Part shown: one piece after another, positions 7,177 to 15,726 of the stretch
Position numbering within the stretch: the first letter of the stretch is position 1
Layout: the number at the start of each line of letters is the position of its first letter
Source of the DNA: Hyphomicrobium sp.
GTDB taxonomy: Bacteria; Pseudomonadota; Alphaproteobacteria; Rhizobiales; Hyphomicrobiaceae
Length of the DNA stretch: 17,984 bases
Direction: 5' to 3'
Assembly: GCA_030609245.1 (NCBI GenBank)
Contig: JAUWCP010000025.1
Coordinates: forward strand, 1 to 17,984
Program-made: the position numbers and the translations under genes
Notes under the pieces: generated by a model
What the model was told of the DNA's origin: nothing
The model's input: only the letters and a program-made list of their open reading frames with translations
Databases searched by the model: none

Positions 7177-10170
7177 TCAAATATTTCTTCGGCCGATCGA
7201 CGGCAATGAGCCGCCCCCGCCCGTCAGCGCCTCGGTCACTAAGGCATTCTGCTCGTGCAAGTGCTTCGACAGCAGTCCCGTGGCCGTCGAAGCAGAAGCC
7301 TGCCGGCCCGCATAGCGAACACGCCTGTGCTGTGCCTCGATGCGATCCAGCACCCATTCGAGATTCGGCTGGATGAAGTTCCAGGCCCCCATGTTCTTGG
7401 GCTCTTCCTGGCACCAAATGACCTCAGCCTGCTTGAAGCGGCCAAGCTCGTGCATCAGCGCGCGGGCCGGGAAAGGATAGAGCTGCTCGACGCGCAACAA
7501 ATAGACGTTGTCGATACCGGCCGCCTCGCGCGCATCGTAGAGGTCATAATAAACCTTGCCGGAACTGAGAACGACACGCGCGATTTCTTCGTCCGGCACC
7601 AGCGTGATCTTCTGGTCGGGCTTGTGCTGCGCATCATCCCACAGCAGCCGGTGGAAAGTCGTACCTGGACCCATGTCCTCGATGCGCGAGTAGACGCGCT
7701 TGTGGCGCAGCAGAGACTTGGGCGTCATAAGGATAAGCGGCTTGCGGAACTTGCGGAGGAGCTGACGCCGCAGCACGTGGAAGTAGTTGGCAGGCGTTGT
7801 GCAGTTGCCGACCTGCCAGTTGTCCTCCGCGCACGATTGCAGGAAGCGTTCCAGACGGGCAGACGAATGCTCAGGTCCCTGTCCCTCGTAGCCATGGGGA
7901 AGCAGGCAAACGAGGCCCGACATACGCAGCCACTTGCGCTCTCCCGAAGAGATGAACTGATCGAACACCACCTGCGCGCCGTTGGCGAAGTCGCCAAATT
8001 GCGCCTCCCACATGGTGAGCGCGTTGGGCTCAGCCAGCGTGTACCCATACTCGAAGCCCAGCACCGCCTCTTCAGACAGCATGGTGTTGATGACCTCGAA
8101 GTTCGCCTGATCATTGGTGACGTGCTTCAAGGGCGTCCAGCGGCGTTCCGTATCTTGGTCGATGAGCACGGCATGACGTTGCGAAAAGGTTCCGCGCTCG
8201 CTGTCCTGGCCCGCAAGGCGAACGGGGAAACCCTCCGCGACAAGTGAACCGAATGCCAGGTGTTCGGCCATGGACCAGTCGATGCGCGTACCCGACTCAA
8301 TCATCTCGCGGCGACGATCGAGGAGGCGACGCACCTTTTTGTGGGCGTTAAAACCCTGCGGAATGCTGGTGACTCGCCGACCAATGGTCTTGAGGATGTC
8401 TATCCCCACGCCAGTTTCGCCCCGGCGCGCATCATCTTCTGCAAACCCGACGCCCGACCAGCGGCCATCGAGCCAATCGGCCTTGTTCGGTTTGTAGCTG
8501 TCCGCGCTTTTGAACTCCGAATCCAGATGGCTCCGGAATGACGCCTTCATCTGGGCGTCCTCGCCCGGCTCGATAATTCCTTCATCCTCAAGCCGCTTTG
8601 AGTAGAGCGAGATCACTGTTGGGTGGGTCTTGATCCTCTTGTACATGAGGGGCTGCGTGAACAGCGGCTCGTCCGCCTCGTTATGCCCGTAACGCCGGTA
8701 ACAGAACATATCGATAACAACCGGCTTCTGAAACTTCTGGCGGAACTCGGTCGCGATCTTCGCGACGTAGACGACCGCTTCGGGCTGGTCGCCGTTAACG
8801 TGAAAGATCGGAGCCTCGATCATGCGCGCCACATCCGAGCAATAAGGCGAGGACCGCGAATGGCGCGGATTGGTGGTGAAGCCGATCTGATTGTTGATGA
8901 CGAAGTGGATGGATCCGCCAGTACGGTGACCCTTGAGGCCGGAGAGGCCGAAACACTCTGCAACGACGCCCTGACCAGCAAACGCCGCGTCGCCGTGGAT
9001 CAGCACCGGCATGACAGGCGTGCGCTCTCCTGGCGCGCATCCTAGTTGATCCTGCTTGGCGCGCACTTTGCCGAGCACGACGGGATCGACAATCTCCAGA
9101 TGCGAAGGGTTGGCGGTCAGTGAAAGATGGACGTCTTCGCCGTTGAAATTCCGGTCGGAGGAGGCGCCCAAGTGATACTTGACGTCGCCCGAACCTTCCA
9201 CGTCGTCGGGCTTAAACGAGCCGCCCTTAAACTCGTGGAAGATCGCCCGGTGTGGTTTCTCCATAACGTTGGCAAGCACGTTTAAGCGGCCACGGTGGGC
9301 CATGCCAAACACGATCTCTTTGACGCCAAGCTGGCCACCGCGTTTGATGATCTGTTCCAGAGCAGGCACGATCGACTCCGACCCGTCGAGGCCAAAGCGC
9401 TTTGTGCCGGTGTACTTCACCTCGCAGAACTTCTCGAACTGCTCTGTCTCGATGAGCTTATTGAGGATCGCGCGCCGTCCCTCGGTAGTGAAAGCGATGT
9501 CCTTGCCCTCGCCCTCGATGCGATGTTGGATCCAAGCCTTCTGCGCGGGAACCGTGATGTGCATGTACTGCACACCGATGTGCCTACAGTAGGTGCGGCG
9601 CACTATCCGCAAGATCTGCCGCATCGTTGCCGTTTCCAGGCCCAACACCCGGTCGATAAAAATGGGGCGGTCGAGGTCGGCCTCCGTGAAGCCGTAAGTC
9701 TCGGGCTTCAGTTCGCGGTGCACCTTGCGGTCCGCCAACCCCAACGGGTCGAGATCGGCGGCGAGGTGGCCCATGACGCGGTAGGCACGGATCAGCATCA
9801 ACGTGCGGATCGAATCTTGTATCGCCCGCAGCGAAGCGGCCGGCGACATTTCAAAGCCGACTGCCTGCGCCCTTGAGTGAAGCTTGTCGCGCAACGCGTG
9901 TTCAGACGTGCCGTAGTCACCCGTCAGCGCAGCAAGAATTTCACCGTTGGTCTCCGTTTCCGGCATCGGCGAAGCCCAAGACGGACCGCGGGCATGCTCG
10001 CCACCCCTATTTTGCTCCTCCTTCAGGCTTTCGAAGAAGTGACGCCACTCGTCGCTGACGGAGCCGGGGTTGCGCTCATAATCGGCCTGCATCCCCTCCA
10101 CGTAGGCTGCGTTCACTCCGCTCAAGAAGGCGGTGCGAAGAAAATTTTCATTGAGGGGTTGGCGAGCCAT
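7177..10170 (-). CDS. sucA: 2-oxoglutarate dehydrogenase E1 component
   Basis: A 997-residue thiamine-diphosphate enzyme that decarboxylates 2-oxoglutarate and succinylates the lipoyl group of SucB. It has the family N-terminal segment (ENFLRTAFLSGVNAAYVEGM, residues 8-27), used by such enzymes to dock on the core. Further on are FGMAHRGRLNVLANV (289-303), SHLEIVDPVV (356-365), the ThDP-binding block GDAAFAGQGVVAE (393-405) through NNQIGFTT (426-433), the pyrimidine-binding domain with GYEGQGPEHSSARLERFLQ, and the C-terminal WCQEEPKNMGAW. The length is normal for bacterial E1o. The start MARQPLNENF matches the family start although no good Shine-Dalgarno sequence precedes it. It lies 112 nt after sucD, with a hairpin in the gap. 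Confidence 0.98.
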   Translation of the reverse strand: MARQPLNENFLRTAFLSGVNAAYVEGMQADYERNPGSVSDEWRHFFESLKEEQNRGGEHARGPSWASPMPETETNGEILAALTGDYGTSEHALRDKLHSRAQAVGFEMSPAASLRAIQDSIRTLMLIRAYRVMGHLAADLDPLGLADRKVHRELKPETYGFTEADLDRPIFIDRVLGLETATMRQILRIVRRTYCRHIGVQYMHITVPAQKAWIQHRIEGEGKDIAFTTEGRRAILNKLIETEQFEKFCEVKYTGTKRFGLDGSESIVPALEQIIKRGGQLGVKEIVFGMAHRGRLNVLANVMEKPHRAIFHEFKGGSFKPDDVEGSGDVKYHLGASSDRNFNGEDVHLSLTANPSHLEIVDPVVLGKVRAKQDQLGCAPGERTPVMPVLIHGDAAFAGQGVVAECFGLSGLKGHRTGGSIHFVINNQIGFTTNPRHSRSSPYCSDVARMIEAPIFHVNGDQPEAVVYVAKIATEFRQKFQKPVVIDMFCYRRYGHNEADEPLFTQPLMYKRIKTHPTVISLYSKRLEDEGIIEPGEDAQMKASFRSHLDSEFKSADSYKPNKADWLDGRWSGVGFAEDDARRGETGVGIDILKTIGRRVTSIPQGFNAHKKVRRLLDRRREMIESGTRIDWSMAEHLAFGSLVAEGFPVRLAGQDSERGTFSQRHAVLIDQDTERRWTPLKHVTNDQANFEVINTMLSEEAVLGFEYGYTLAEPNALTMWEAQFGDFANGAQVVFDQFISSGERKWLRMSGLVCLLPHGYEGQGPEHSSARLERFLQSCAEDNWQVGNCTTPANYFHVLRRQLLRKFRKPLILMTPKSLLRHKRVYSRIEDMGPGTTFHRLLWDDAQHKPDQKITLVPDEEIARVVLSSGKVYYDLYDAREAAGIDNVYLLRVEQLYPFPARALMHELGRFKQAEVIWCQEEPKNMGAWNFIQPNLEWVLDRIEAQHRRVRYAGRQASASTATGLLSKHLHEQNALVTEALTGGGGSLPSIGRRNI

Positions 10171-10230
10171 GGGAGGGTCCGTGTCTCGATGAGATAGCTG
10201 GAGCTGAAAACCTTCAAACAGTTGTCGGGT

Positions 10231-10253
10231 GAGGTGCCCTGCGGGCAGCCCTC
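10231..10253 (-). other. Hairpin in the sucD-sucA gap
   Basis: An inverted repeat of the form GAGG-gc-TGCCC-GCA-GGGCA-CCTC on the minus strand: nine base pairs with a 2-nt bulge and a 3-nt loop. No U-run follows on the transcribed strand, so it is not a standard terminator. It could stabilise or process the mRNA between the two genes, or be chance in GC-rich DNA. Confidence 0.4.
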
Positions 10254-10282
10254 AAACGCCTAGTGTGCAGTGCAGCATACGC

Positions 10283-11209
10283 CTACTCTGCCACCTTTGC
10301 ATGTGTAGATTGACCTTTTAGGAGGTCCATCAACGTCGTGCCCAGGGCTGCGGGGCTGGCTGCAATTGCGATGCCGGCCGAACGCATGGCTTCGACCTTA
10401 TCTTCGGCCTTGCCTTTTCCGCCCGAGATAATGGCGCCTGCATGCCCCATACGCCGCCCCGGAGGCGCCGTTATGCCGGCAATGAAACCCACCGTGGGCT
10501 TAGCGCGACCTTTCCGCGCCTCGGCCTTGATAAATTCCGAGGCATCTTCTTCTGCCGTCCCGCCAATCTCACCGATCATGATGATGGAGTCAGTATCAGG
10601 ATCGGCAAGGAACAGCTCCAGCATGTCGACGAATTCAGTGCCTTTGACCGGATCGCCACCAATGCCGACGGCGGTCGATTGCCCAAGGCCTGTATCTGAT
10701 GTTTGCTTGACGGCCTCGTACGTCAAGGTGCCGGAGCGGGAAACAATGCCAACGCGCCCCGCCTTGAAGATATTGCCGGACATGATGCCAATCTTGCATT
10801 GATCAGGCGTCAGCACGCCGGGGCAATTGGGACCGATAAGTCGCGACGCCGATCCTTGGAGCGCCCGCTTCACCCTCACCATGTCCAACACCGGGATGCC
10901 CTCGGTGATAGTGACGATGAGCGGGATCTCGGCATCGATGGCTTCGAGAATGGCGTCCGCGGCGAAAGGGGGCGGCACATAAATCGCAGTGGCGCTCGCC
11001 CCTGTTGCCACTTTTGCGTCCAGCACGGTGTCAAACAGCGGTACTTCCGCCAGCTCCTCGTCGGGATGCCGCGTTCCCCCCTTACCGGGCGTCACACCGC
11101 CGACGATCGCCGTTCCATAGGCCTTTGCCTGCTTGGTGTGAAACGTGCCCTGGCTGCCCGTAATTCCTTGGCAGATCACCTTGGTTGCTTTGTCGATAAG
11201 AATGGCCAT
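10283..11209 (-). CDS. sucD: Succinyl-CoA synthetase alpha subunit
   Basis: A 308-residue alpha subunit, which binds CoA and carries the phosphohistidine. The N-terminal Rossmann-like CoA-binding domain has CQGITGSQGTFHTKQAKAYGT (about 13-33) and GGVTPGKGG. GPNCPG lies at 126-131. The C-terminal ligase domain has GEIGGTAEEDA (213-223) and the active-site GHAGAIISGGKGKAEDK, with the phosphorylated residue probably His256. The ATG is preceded by CGGGAG (11215-11220, 5-nt spacing). The gene lies 134 nt downstream of sucC and upstream of sucA, the usual alphaproteobacterial order. With SucC it makes ATP or GTP from succinyl-CoA. Confidence 0.97.
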   Translation of the reverse strand: MAILIDKATKVICQGITGSQGTFHTKQAKAYGTAIVGGVTPGKGGTRHPDEELAEVPLFDTVLDAKVATGASATAIYVPPPFAADAILEAIDAEIPLIVTITEGIPVLDMVRVKRALQGSASRLIGPNCPGVLTPDQCKIGIMSGNIFKAGRVGIVSRSGTLTYEAVKQTSDTGLGQSTAVGIGGDPVKGTEFVDMLELFLADPDTDSIIMIGEIGGTAEEDASEFIKAEARKGRAKPTVGFIAGITAPPGRRMGHAGAIISGGKGKAEDKVEAMRSAGIAIAASPAALGTTLMDLLKGQSTHAKVAE

Positions 11210-11343
11210 ATCGGCTCCCGCTTAATCAATTGCACTTAGTCGTGAAGCCTATTTTTCATACCATCAAGACAGAATGCCATGCATCCCGCGCAAGTGTCTT
11301 AGACGGAAACGGAATGAGCCTCGCCCAGCGTTTGCGTATGCTT

Positions 11344-12543
11344 TTAGGCGGCAGATTTAACAGCCTCTGTGATCTTGGCTGCGGCATCCCCCAGATCGTT
11401 AGCCGGCACGATCTTGAGCCCGCTTTCGTTCAAGATCTTCTGACCAAGCTCCACGTTTGTACCTTCGAGCCGTACGACGAGCGGAACGTTTATCGCCATC
11501 TCGCGTGCCGCCGCCACGACACCCTCTGCGATAATGTCACAACGCATGATGCCGCCGAAGATATTGACCAGGATGCCTTTCACGGCCGGGTCGCTGAGAA
11601 TGATCTTGAAGGCCTCTTGTACTTTCTCCTTCGACGCACCGCCGCCCACGTCGAGGAAGTTGGCGGGGTCTGCGCCGTATAGCTTGATGATGTCCATAGT
11701 GGCCATGGCGAGGCCAGCACCGTTCACCATGCAGCCGATCGAGCCGTCGAGCTTGACGTAGGACAGGTCGTGCTCCGAGGCCTCGACCTCCATGGGATCC
11801 TCTTCGCCGATGTCGCGCATATCAACGATGTCGGGATGGCGATAGAGCGCATTGGCATCGAAGTTCATCTTGGCATCGAGGCACAGAAGACCACCGTCCT
11901 CGGTCACAATGAGCGGATTTATCTCGAGTAGGCTCACGTCCTTCTCAATCATCAAGCGGTAGAGATTGCCGATCAGCTTGGCGCAAACTCCGATCTGCTT
12001 GCCTGAAAGCCCCAGTGCAAAGGCAATCCGTCGCCCATGAAAAGGTGAATAGCCGCTCGCGGGGTCAATCGTCACGGTGACGATCTTCTCCGGCGTTTTG
12101 GCCGCCACCTCCTCAATATTCATGCCACCAGCTTGGCTTGCGATGAAGGCGATGCGCGATGTCACGCGATCGACGAGCGCAGAAAGATAGAGTTCGCGCG
12201 CAATCGTACAGCCATCCTGCACGTAAATGCGTCTGACGACGCGGCCGTCGGGACCCGTCTGCGCGGTGACAAGCGTATTGCCAAGCATCTGCTGGGCAAA
12301 CTCTTGAACCTCATCCTTCGACTTGGCGAGGCGCACGCCGCCCTTCTCGCCCGCCGACGGCTCCTTGAAGCGGCCCTTGCCGCGCCCGCCCGCATGGATC
12401 TGCGCCTTAACGACCCAAAGGGGACCCGGTAGCTGCTCGGCCGCCTCAATCGCCTCGCGTGCCGAGAATGCCGGTGCCCCATCGGTTGTCGGAATGCCGA
12501 ACTGCCTCAAGAGCTGCTTGGCCTGGTACTCGTGGATGTTCAT
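11344..12543 (-). CDS. sucC: Succinyl-CoA synthetase beta subunit
   Basis: A 399-residue beta subunit with an N-terminal ATP-grasp domain: MNIHEYQAKQLLRQFGIP at the start, the nucleotide-binding loop GGRGKG (52-57), LLEINPLIV (205-213) and DAKMNFD (223-229), the metal and nucleotide ligand region. The C-terminal CoA-ligase half has NGAGLAM (274-280), FLDVGGGA (296-303) and NIFGGIMRCD (327-336). The ATG at 12543 gives the exact family N-terminus. It lies 44 nt after mdh on the same strand, with a weak AGGG before the start. It pairs with SucD in the TCA cycle. Whether it prefers ATP or GTP cannot be told by eye. Confidence 0.97.
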   Translation of the reverse strand: MNIHEYQAKQLLRQFGIPTTDGAPAFSAREAIEAAEQLPGPLWVVKAQIHAGGRGKGRFKEPSAGEKGGVRLAKSKDEVQEFAQQMLGNTLVTAQTGPDGRVVRRIYVQDGCTIARELYLSALVDRVTSRIAFIASQAGGMNIEEVAAKTPEKIVTVTIDPASGYSPFHGRRIAFALGLSGKQIGVCAKLIGNLYRLMIEKDVSLLEINPLIVTEDGGLLCLDAKMNFDANALYRHPDIVDMRDIGEEDPMEVEASEHDLSYVKLDGSIGCMVNGAGLAMATMDIIKLYGADPANFLDVGGGASKEKVQEAFKIILSDPAVKGILVNIFGGIMRCDIIAEGVVAAAREMAINVPLVVRLEGTNVELGQKILNESGLKIVPANDLGDAAAKITEAVKSAA

Positions 12544-12587
12544 CTTGCGCGCCCTATGCGTGAAGCTAGATTCGACGACTCAATGAG

Positions 12588-13553
12588 CTACGCACCGAGC
12601 TGCGGCGCAATCTTAATGCAGGTGTCGACAAGACCCTTCACCGATTCCACCGACTTGATGAACATCTTGCGCTCTGCCCCGTTGAGATCGATTTCGACCA
12701 CCCGTTCGGCGCCACCCGCGCCGACGATTGCCGGTACGCCGATATAGAGGCCCTTGACGCCGTATTCGCCGTTTAGATAAACGGCACACGGTAGAATGCG
12801 CTTTTGATCCTTCAGGTAGCTCTCGGTCATCTGAATGGCCGCCGAGGCTGGCGCATAGTAGGCCGAACCCGTCTTCAAGAGTGCGACGATCTCTCCACCG
12901 CCCTTGCGCGTACGCTCCACGATTTCGTCGAGCCGCTCCTGACGCATCCAACCCATGCGCACTATATCGGGGAGGGGAATGCCAGCGACTGTGGAGTACC
13001 GCACCAGCGGCACCATATTGTCGCCGTGGCCACCAAGCACGAAAGCGAAGACATCCTCAATCGAGACGCCGAGCTCGTCGGCGATGAAGTGTCTAAAGCG
13101 CGCGGTATCGAGCACGCCTGCCATGCCAATCACCATGTTGCGCGGCATGCCGCAGGCGCGTTGCAGCGCCCATACCATGGCGTCGAGCGGGTTGGTGATG
13201 ACGACGACGAAGGCGCTTGGGGCATATTTTTTGATGCCCGCGCCCACCTGCTCCATCACCTTGATGTTAATGCCGATGAGGTCGTCGCGGCTCATGCCGG
13301 GCTTGCGTGGAATACCGGCAGTTACGATGCATACGTCGGCACCTTCGATGTCCGCATAGGCGTTGGTGCCTTTGAGACGGCAGTTGAAACTCTCCACCGA
13401 GCCGGAATGGGCGATGTCGAGCGCCTTACCCTGTGGTAATCCCTCGGCAATGTCGAAGATAACGACATCACCAAGCTCCTTCATCCCGATGAGGTGGGCC
13501 AGCGTGCCCCCGATCATCCCTGCGCCGATCAAAGCAATTTTTGTGCGCGCCAT
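12588..13553 (-). CDS. mdh: Malate dehydrogenase, NAD-dependent
   Basis: A 321-residue enzyme of the LDH-like MDH group typical of alphaproteobacteria, oxidising malate to oxaloacetate. The N-terminal NAD-binding motif is GAGMIGGTLAH (10-20), with Asp34 at the end of the second strand favouring NAD over NADP. Substrate residues are Arg83 and Arg89 in PRKPGMSRDD, which marks malate rather than lactate specificity, then Asn121 (TNPLDAMVW), Asp149 and Arg152, and the catalytic His176 in GGHGDNMVPL. The start at 13553 (MARTKIALIG) is chosen over an in-frame ATG 99 nt upstream, because it is the family start and GAGGGGG lies about 13 nt before it. It is the first gene of the mdh-suc operon, with 197 bp to zapE upstream. 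Confidence 0.97.
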   Translation of the reverse strand: MARTKIALIGAGMIGGTLAHLIGMKELGDVVIFDIAEGLPQGKALDIAHSGSVESFNCRLKGTNAYADIEGADVCIVTAGIPRKPGMSRDDLIGINIKVMEQVGAGIKKYAPSAFVVVITNPLDAMVWALQRACGMPRNMVIGMAGVLDTARFRHFIADELGVSIEDVFAFVLGGHGDNMVPLVRYSTVAGIPLPDIVRMGWMRQERLDEIVERTRKGGGEIVALLKTGSAYYAPASAAIQMTESYLKDQKRILPCAVYLNGEYGVKGLYIGVPAIVGAGGAERVVEIDLNGAERKMFIKSVESVKGLVDTCIKIAPQLGA

Positions 13554-13691
13554 ACTGTGTTGGGCCCCCTCACTCCGATTTTTGGCTGTTTGGCACGGTG
13601 AAGTCCCGCAGCCCTTAAGACTTAACAACGCCAGCTCGAATGCCCGCGTCACAACTACGTTTAGACCACCGTTGCAAGCAGGAAAAGCCCA

Positions 13692-13706
13692 ACCTCGGGC
13701 CGAGGT
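13692..13706 (-). terminator. Possible weak terminator after zapE
   Basis: A perfect 15-nt inverted repeat ACCTCGG-C-CCGAGGT (minus strand) begins 45 nt after the zapE stop and is followed by TGGGCTTTTCC. The stem is sound, but the T-run is short and starts late. It may reduce read-through from zapE into mdh, or be a regulator site in the mdh upstream region. Confidence 0.35.
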
Positions 13707-13750
13707 CGCCTAAGCCGAGAAGCTGGCGAAGCCGCGCTGTCAGTCCAAGA

Positions 13751-14866
13751 TCACTCGGTTGCCGGCGTCCGGTCCCGCCGTTTGTCGGCCAAGTACGCGT
13801 CAGAGCGCATTTCCATAAGTCGCGAGGACGTGCGTTCGAAGGCATCTGCGCCAGGGCCGGCAGGATACAGCTCGGCCGGGTGGGCCGCGGCGGACGCGAT
13901 CAGACAAATCCCATTATCGTAAAGCGTATCGATGAGGTTGATGAAGCGACGGGCCTCGTTCCGGTGTTCCGGTGTCATGAGGGGAATGCCGTCGATGAGA
14001 ACCGTATGGTAGTGGTGAGCGATGTGCAGATAGTCGAGTGGTCCCAGAGGCAGCTCGCACAGATCACGGAAATCGAACCGTGAAATGCCCATCGAAGCCT
14101 TCGGCACGTTGACCTTACGGCCCTTGACCTCCAGCGCCTCGGCACGCGCGGGGTGTCCCCCCGTCAGCCGATCCCAATGGTCATCGAGCTCGGCCGCCGC
14201 GTGGGCGTCTGCTGGCGTAAAGTAGAGCGGCTGGCCGGCAAGCTTCTCCAACCGGTAGTCTTTGGCCGAGGCGAGCTCCACAACTTCCATATGGTCTTCA
14301 ATCAGGTCGATAAAGGGAAGGAAGAGCTGCCTATTGAGCCCATCCTTATAGAGAGAGCGCGGATGGGCATTCGAAGTTGCGATCACAACAACACCGCGCT
14401 CGAAAAGCGTTTTGAACAGGCGGCCCAGGATCATTGCATCGGCAATGTCCATGACCTGCAGCTCATCGAAGCACAAGAGCCCGGACTGTAGCGCGATCTC
14501 TCTGGCGACGAACGGGATCGGATCACCGTCGACAGTGTGGCGGGCCGCATCGAGGCGTTCGTGCACGTCGGCCATGAACTCGTGGAAGTGGCACCTCGTC
14601 TTCGGAGTGAAGTCGACGGTCTCGAAAAAGAGATCCATCAACATCGTCTTGCCGCGCCCAACGGAGCCATGAATGTAGAGCCCGCGCGGGGCGCCGTCGT
14701 TCGGCCGGGTAAAAATTGATAAAAGGCCCTTCCTCACAGGGCGCCATGCCACTAACCGTCGCGACAGCGCGTCGAGCGCAGCCGCAACCACTATCTGCTG
14801 AGGATCAGCAGTGATTTCGCCTGCAGCAACCCAGCCATGATATTGCTCGAGCAAGCCTTCGGTCAT
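13751..14866 (-). CDS. zapE: Cell division protein ZapE / AFG1-family ATPase
   Basis: A 371-residue P-loop ATPase of the AFG1/ZapE (LACE1) family. Walker A is GSVGRGKTMLMD (Gly67-Thr74 for the core), followed by the family-typical RCHFHEFMADVHERL. Walker B is LLCFDELQVMDIADAM (Asp134, Glu135). ATSNAHPRSLYKDGLNRQLFLPFI is the sensor-1 region, and the C-terminal part contains SRFDFRDLCELPLGPLDYLHIA. In E. coli ZapE associates with the Z-ring under stress, and the mitochondrial AFG1 homologue helps degrade respiratory-chain subunits. Its place next to mdh and near sdh fits the common order in this bacterial group. The start ATG is directly preceded by a TAG, and the Shine-Dalgarno site is poor (AGGGG about 13 nt upstream). 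The far C-terminus is unconserved and charged. Confidence 0.93.
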   Translation of the reverse strand: MTEGLLEQYHGWVAAGEITADPQQIVVAAALDALSRRLVAWRPVRKGLLSIFTRPNDGAPRGLYIHGSVGRGKTMLMDLFFETVDFTPKTRCHFHEFMADVHERLDAARHTVDGDPIPFVAREIALQSGLLCFDELQVMDIADAMILGRLFKTLFERGVVVIATSNAHPRSLYKDGLNRQLFLPFIDLIEDHMEVVELASAKDYRLEKLAGQPLYFTPADAHAAAELDDHWDRLTGGHPARAEALEVKGRKVNVPKASMGISRFDFRDLCELPLGPLDYLHIAHHYHTVLIDGIPLMTPEHRNEARRFINLIDTLYDNGICLIASAAAHPAELYPAGPGADAFERTSSRLMEMRSDAYLADKRRDRTPATE

Positions 14867-14984
14867 CTAATCCCGATCCCCTTAGTGTGGCGGACTGCGC
14901 CAAATCCAACGTGGAGGCGCAAGTGGACGCGACCGAATGTCACTACGGGCGTCACCGTCAAGTGCCACCCGACTTCAACTTTGC

Positions 14985-15040
14985 TTGCACGCTGCGAAAT
15001 TGGAACATTCGTCATGCCATTAGCATATTTCGCAGTGCAA
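14985..15040 (+). repeat. Nested inverted repeat upstream of the GNAT gene
   Basis: The left arm TTGCA-cg-CTGCGAAAT (14985-15000) pairs with the right arm ATTTCGCAG-TGCAA (15027-15040): 14 base pairs with a 2-nt bulge. The 26-nt spacer ends in a second hairpin, ATGC-CATTA-GCAT (15014-15026), directly abutting the right arm. It lies about 110 nt before the GNAT start and 120 nt before zapE on the other strand. It may be an operator for a dimeric regulator or a structured leader; no T-run follows on either strand. Confidence 0.5.
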
Positions 15041-15150
15041 AAGGTTTGGGCGCGCCACGCGGCGCCCTGTTACAATGCGGCAGGCTGTTAGGCACCGGTT
15101 ACCAGGTGTGAGAGCCAGTCGTTAAATGGCCCGGAACGGAGGTCCTCGTT

Positions 15151-15726
15151 ATGAGCGAACGCCAGTTCTCGGGAGGAAACATTCGAAAACTGTGGCCGAC
15201 GGAAACGAATAAGTTTCGCGACCACTTATTGCGGCTCGATAAGGAAAACCGCCGTATGCGCTTCGCACACGGCGTGTCCGACGCGTTTGTCGAAGATTAT
15301 GCGGCACGCATGAGCGAGATGGGCGCACTTGTCTATGGATACTTCGTGGACGGCGAGGTGCGGGCCGCAGCGGAGCTGAAAAAACTGGGAATTGCCTGGG
15401 GTCGGGAGGCCAAAGCCGCCTTTTCGGTCGAGCAACCCTGGCAAGAGCAGGGAATTGGCACCGAGCTTATGGGGCGAGTTATCCGCGCCGCCCGCAATCG
15501 CGGTGTTCAGCACCTTTGCATCAGTTGTCTGGCGGAAAACGCAAAAATGCGCACCATCGCGGGCAAACATGAAGCGGAGCTACGTTTCGAATATGGCGAA
15601 GTCATCGGTGAGATTATACCTGAAGGTCCAAATTACTTCTCGCTGCTCGCCGAAGCGGTTGATGATCGTTTCGGGTACATGATGGCGGTGCTCGATCTGC
15701 AAAATCGAGTCGTCAAAGCCGCATGA
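15151..15726 (+). CDS. GNAT-family N-acetyltransferase
   Basis: A 191-residue single-domain GNAT protein. The N-terminal part (IRKLWPTETNKFRDHLLRLD, then MRFAHGVSDAFVEDYAARM) resembles the start of the acetyltransferase domain in protein-lysine acetyltransferases of the Pat type, as I remember them. A central strand reads YGYFVDGEVRAAAEL. The acetyl-CoA pyrophosphate-binding motif A is VEQPWQEQGIGTELM (93-107), with Gln98, Gly101 and Gly103 forming QxxGxG. LCISCLAENAKMRTIAGKHEA follows as motif B. A good GGAGG (15138-15142) sits 8 nt before the ATG. The gene is plus-strand and faces away from zapE. The histone H1-like gene follows after 282 bp, and no terminator is seen between them. Substrate unknown; a small-molecule acetyltransferase is equally possible. 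Confidence 0.85.
   Translation: MSERQFSGGNIRKLWPTETNKFRDHLLRLDKENRRMRFAHGVSDAFVEDYAARMSEMGALVYGYFVDGEVRAAAELKKLGIAWGREAKAAFSVEQPWQEQGIGTELMGRVIRAARNRGVQHLCISCLAENAKMRTIAGKHEAELRFEYGEVIGEIIPEGPNYFSLLAEAVDDRFGYMMAVLDLQNRVVKAA

Noticed and set aside
13554..13652. N-terminal extension of malate dehydrogenase
   Set aside because: The 33 extra residues are not part of the family, and MARTKIALIG at 13553 is the normal start.
14940..14962. Possible zapE promoter with CTTGAC as -35
   Set aside because: The -35 is good, but no acceptable -10 is found at 16-18 nt.
14837..15111. Two overlapping small plus-strand frames between zapE and the GNAT gene
   Set aside because: They run across the inverted repeats, show no domain and no ribosome site, and one overlaps the zapE start.
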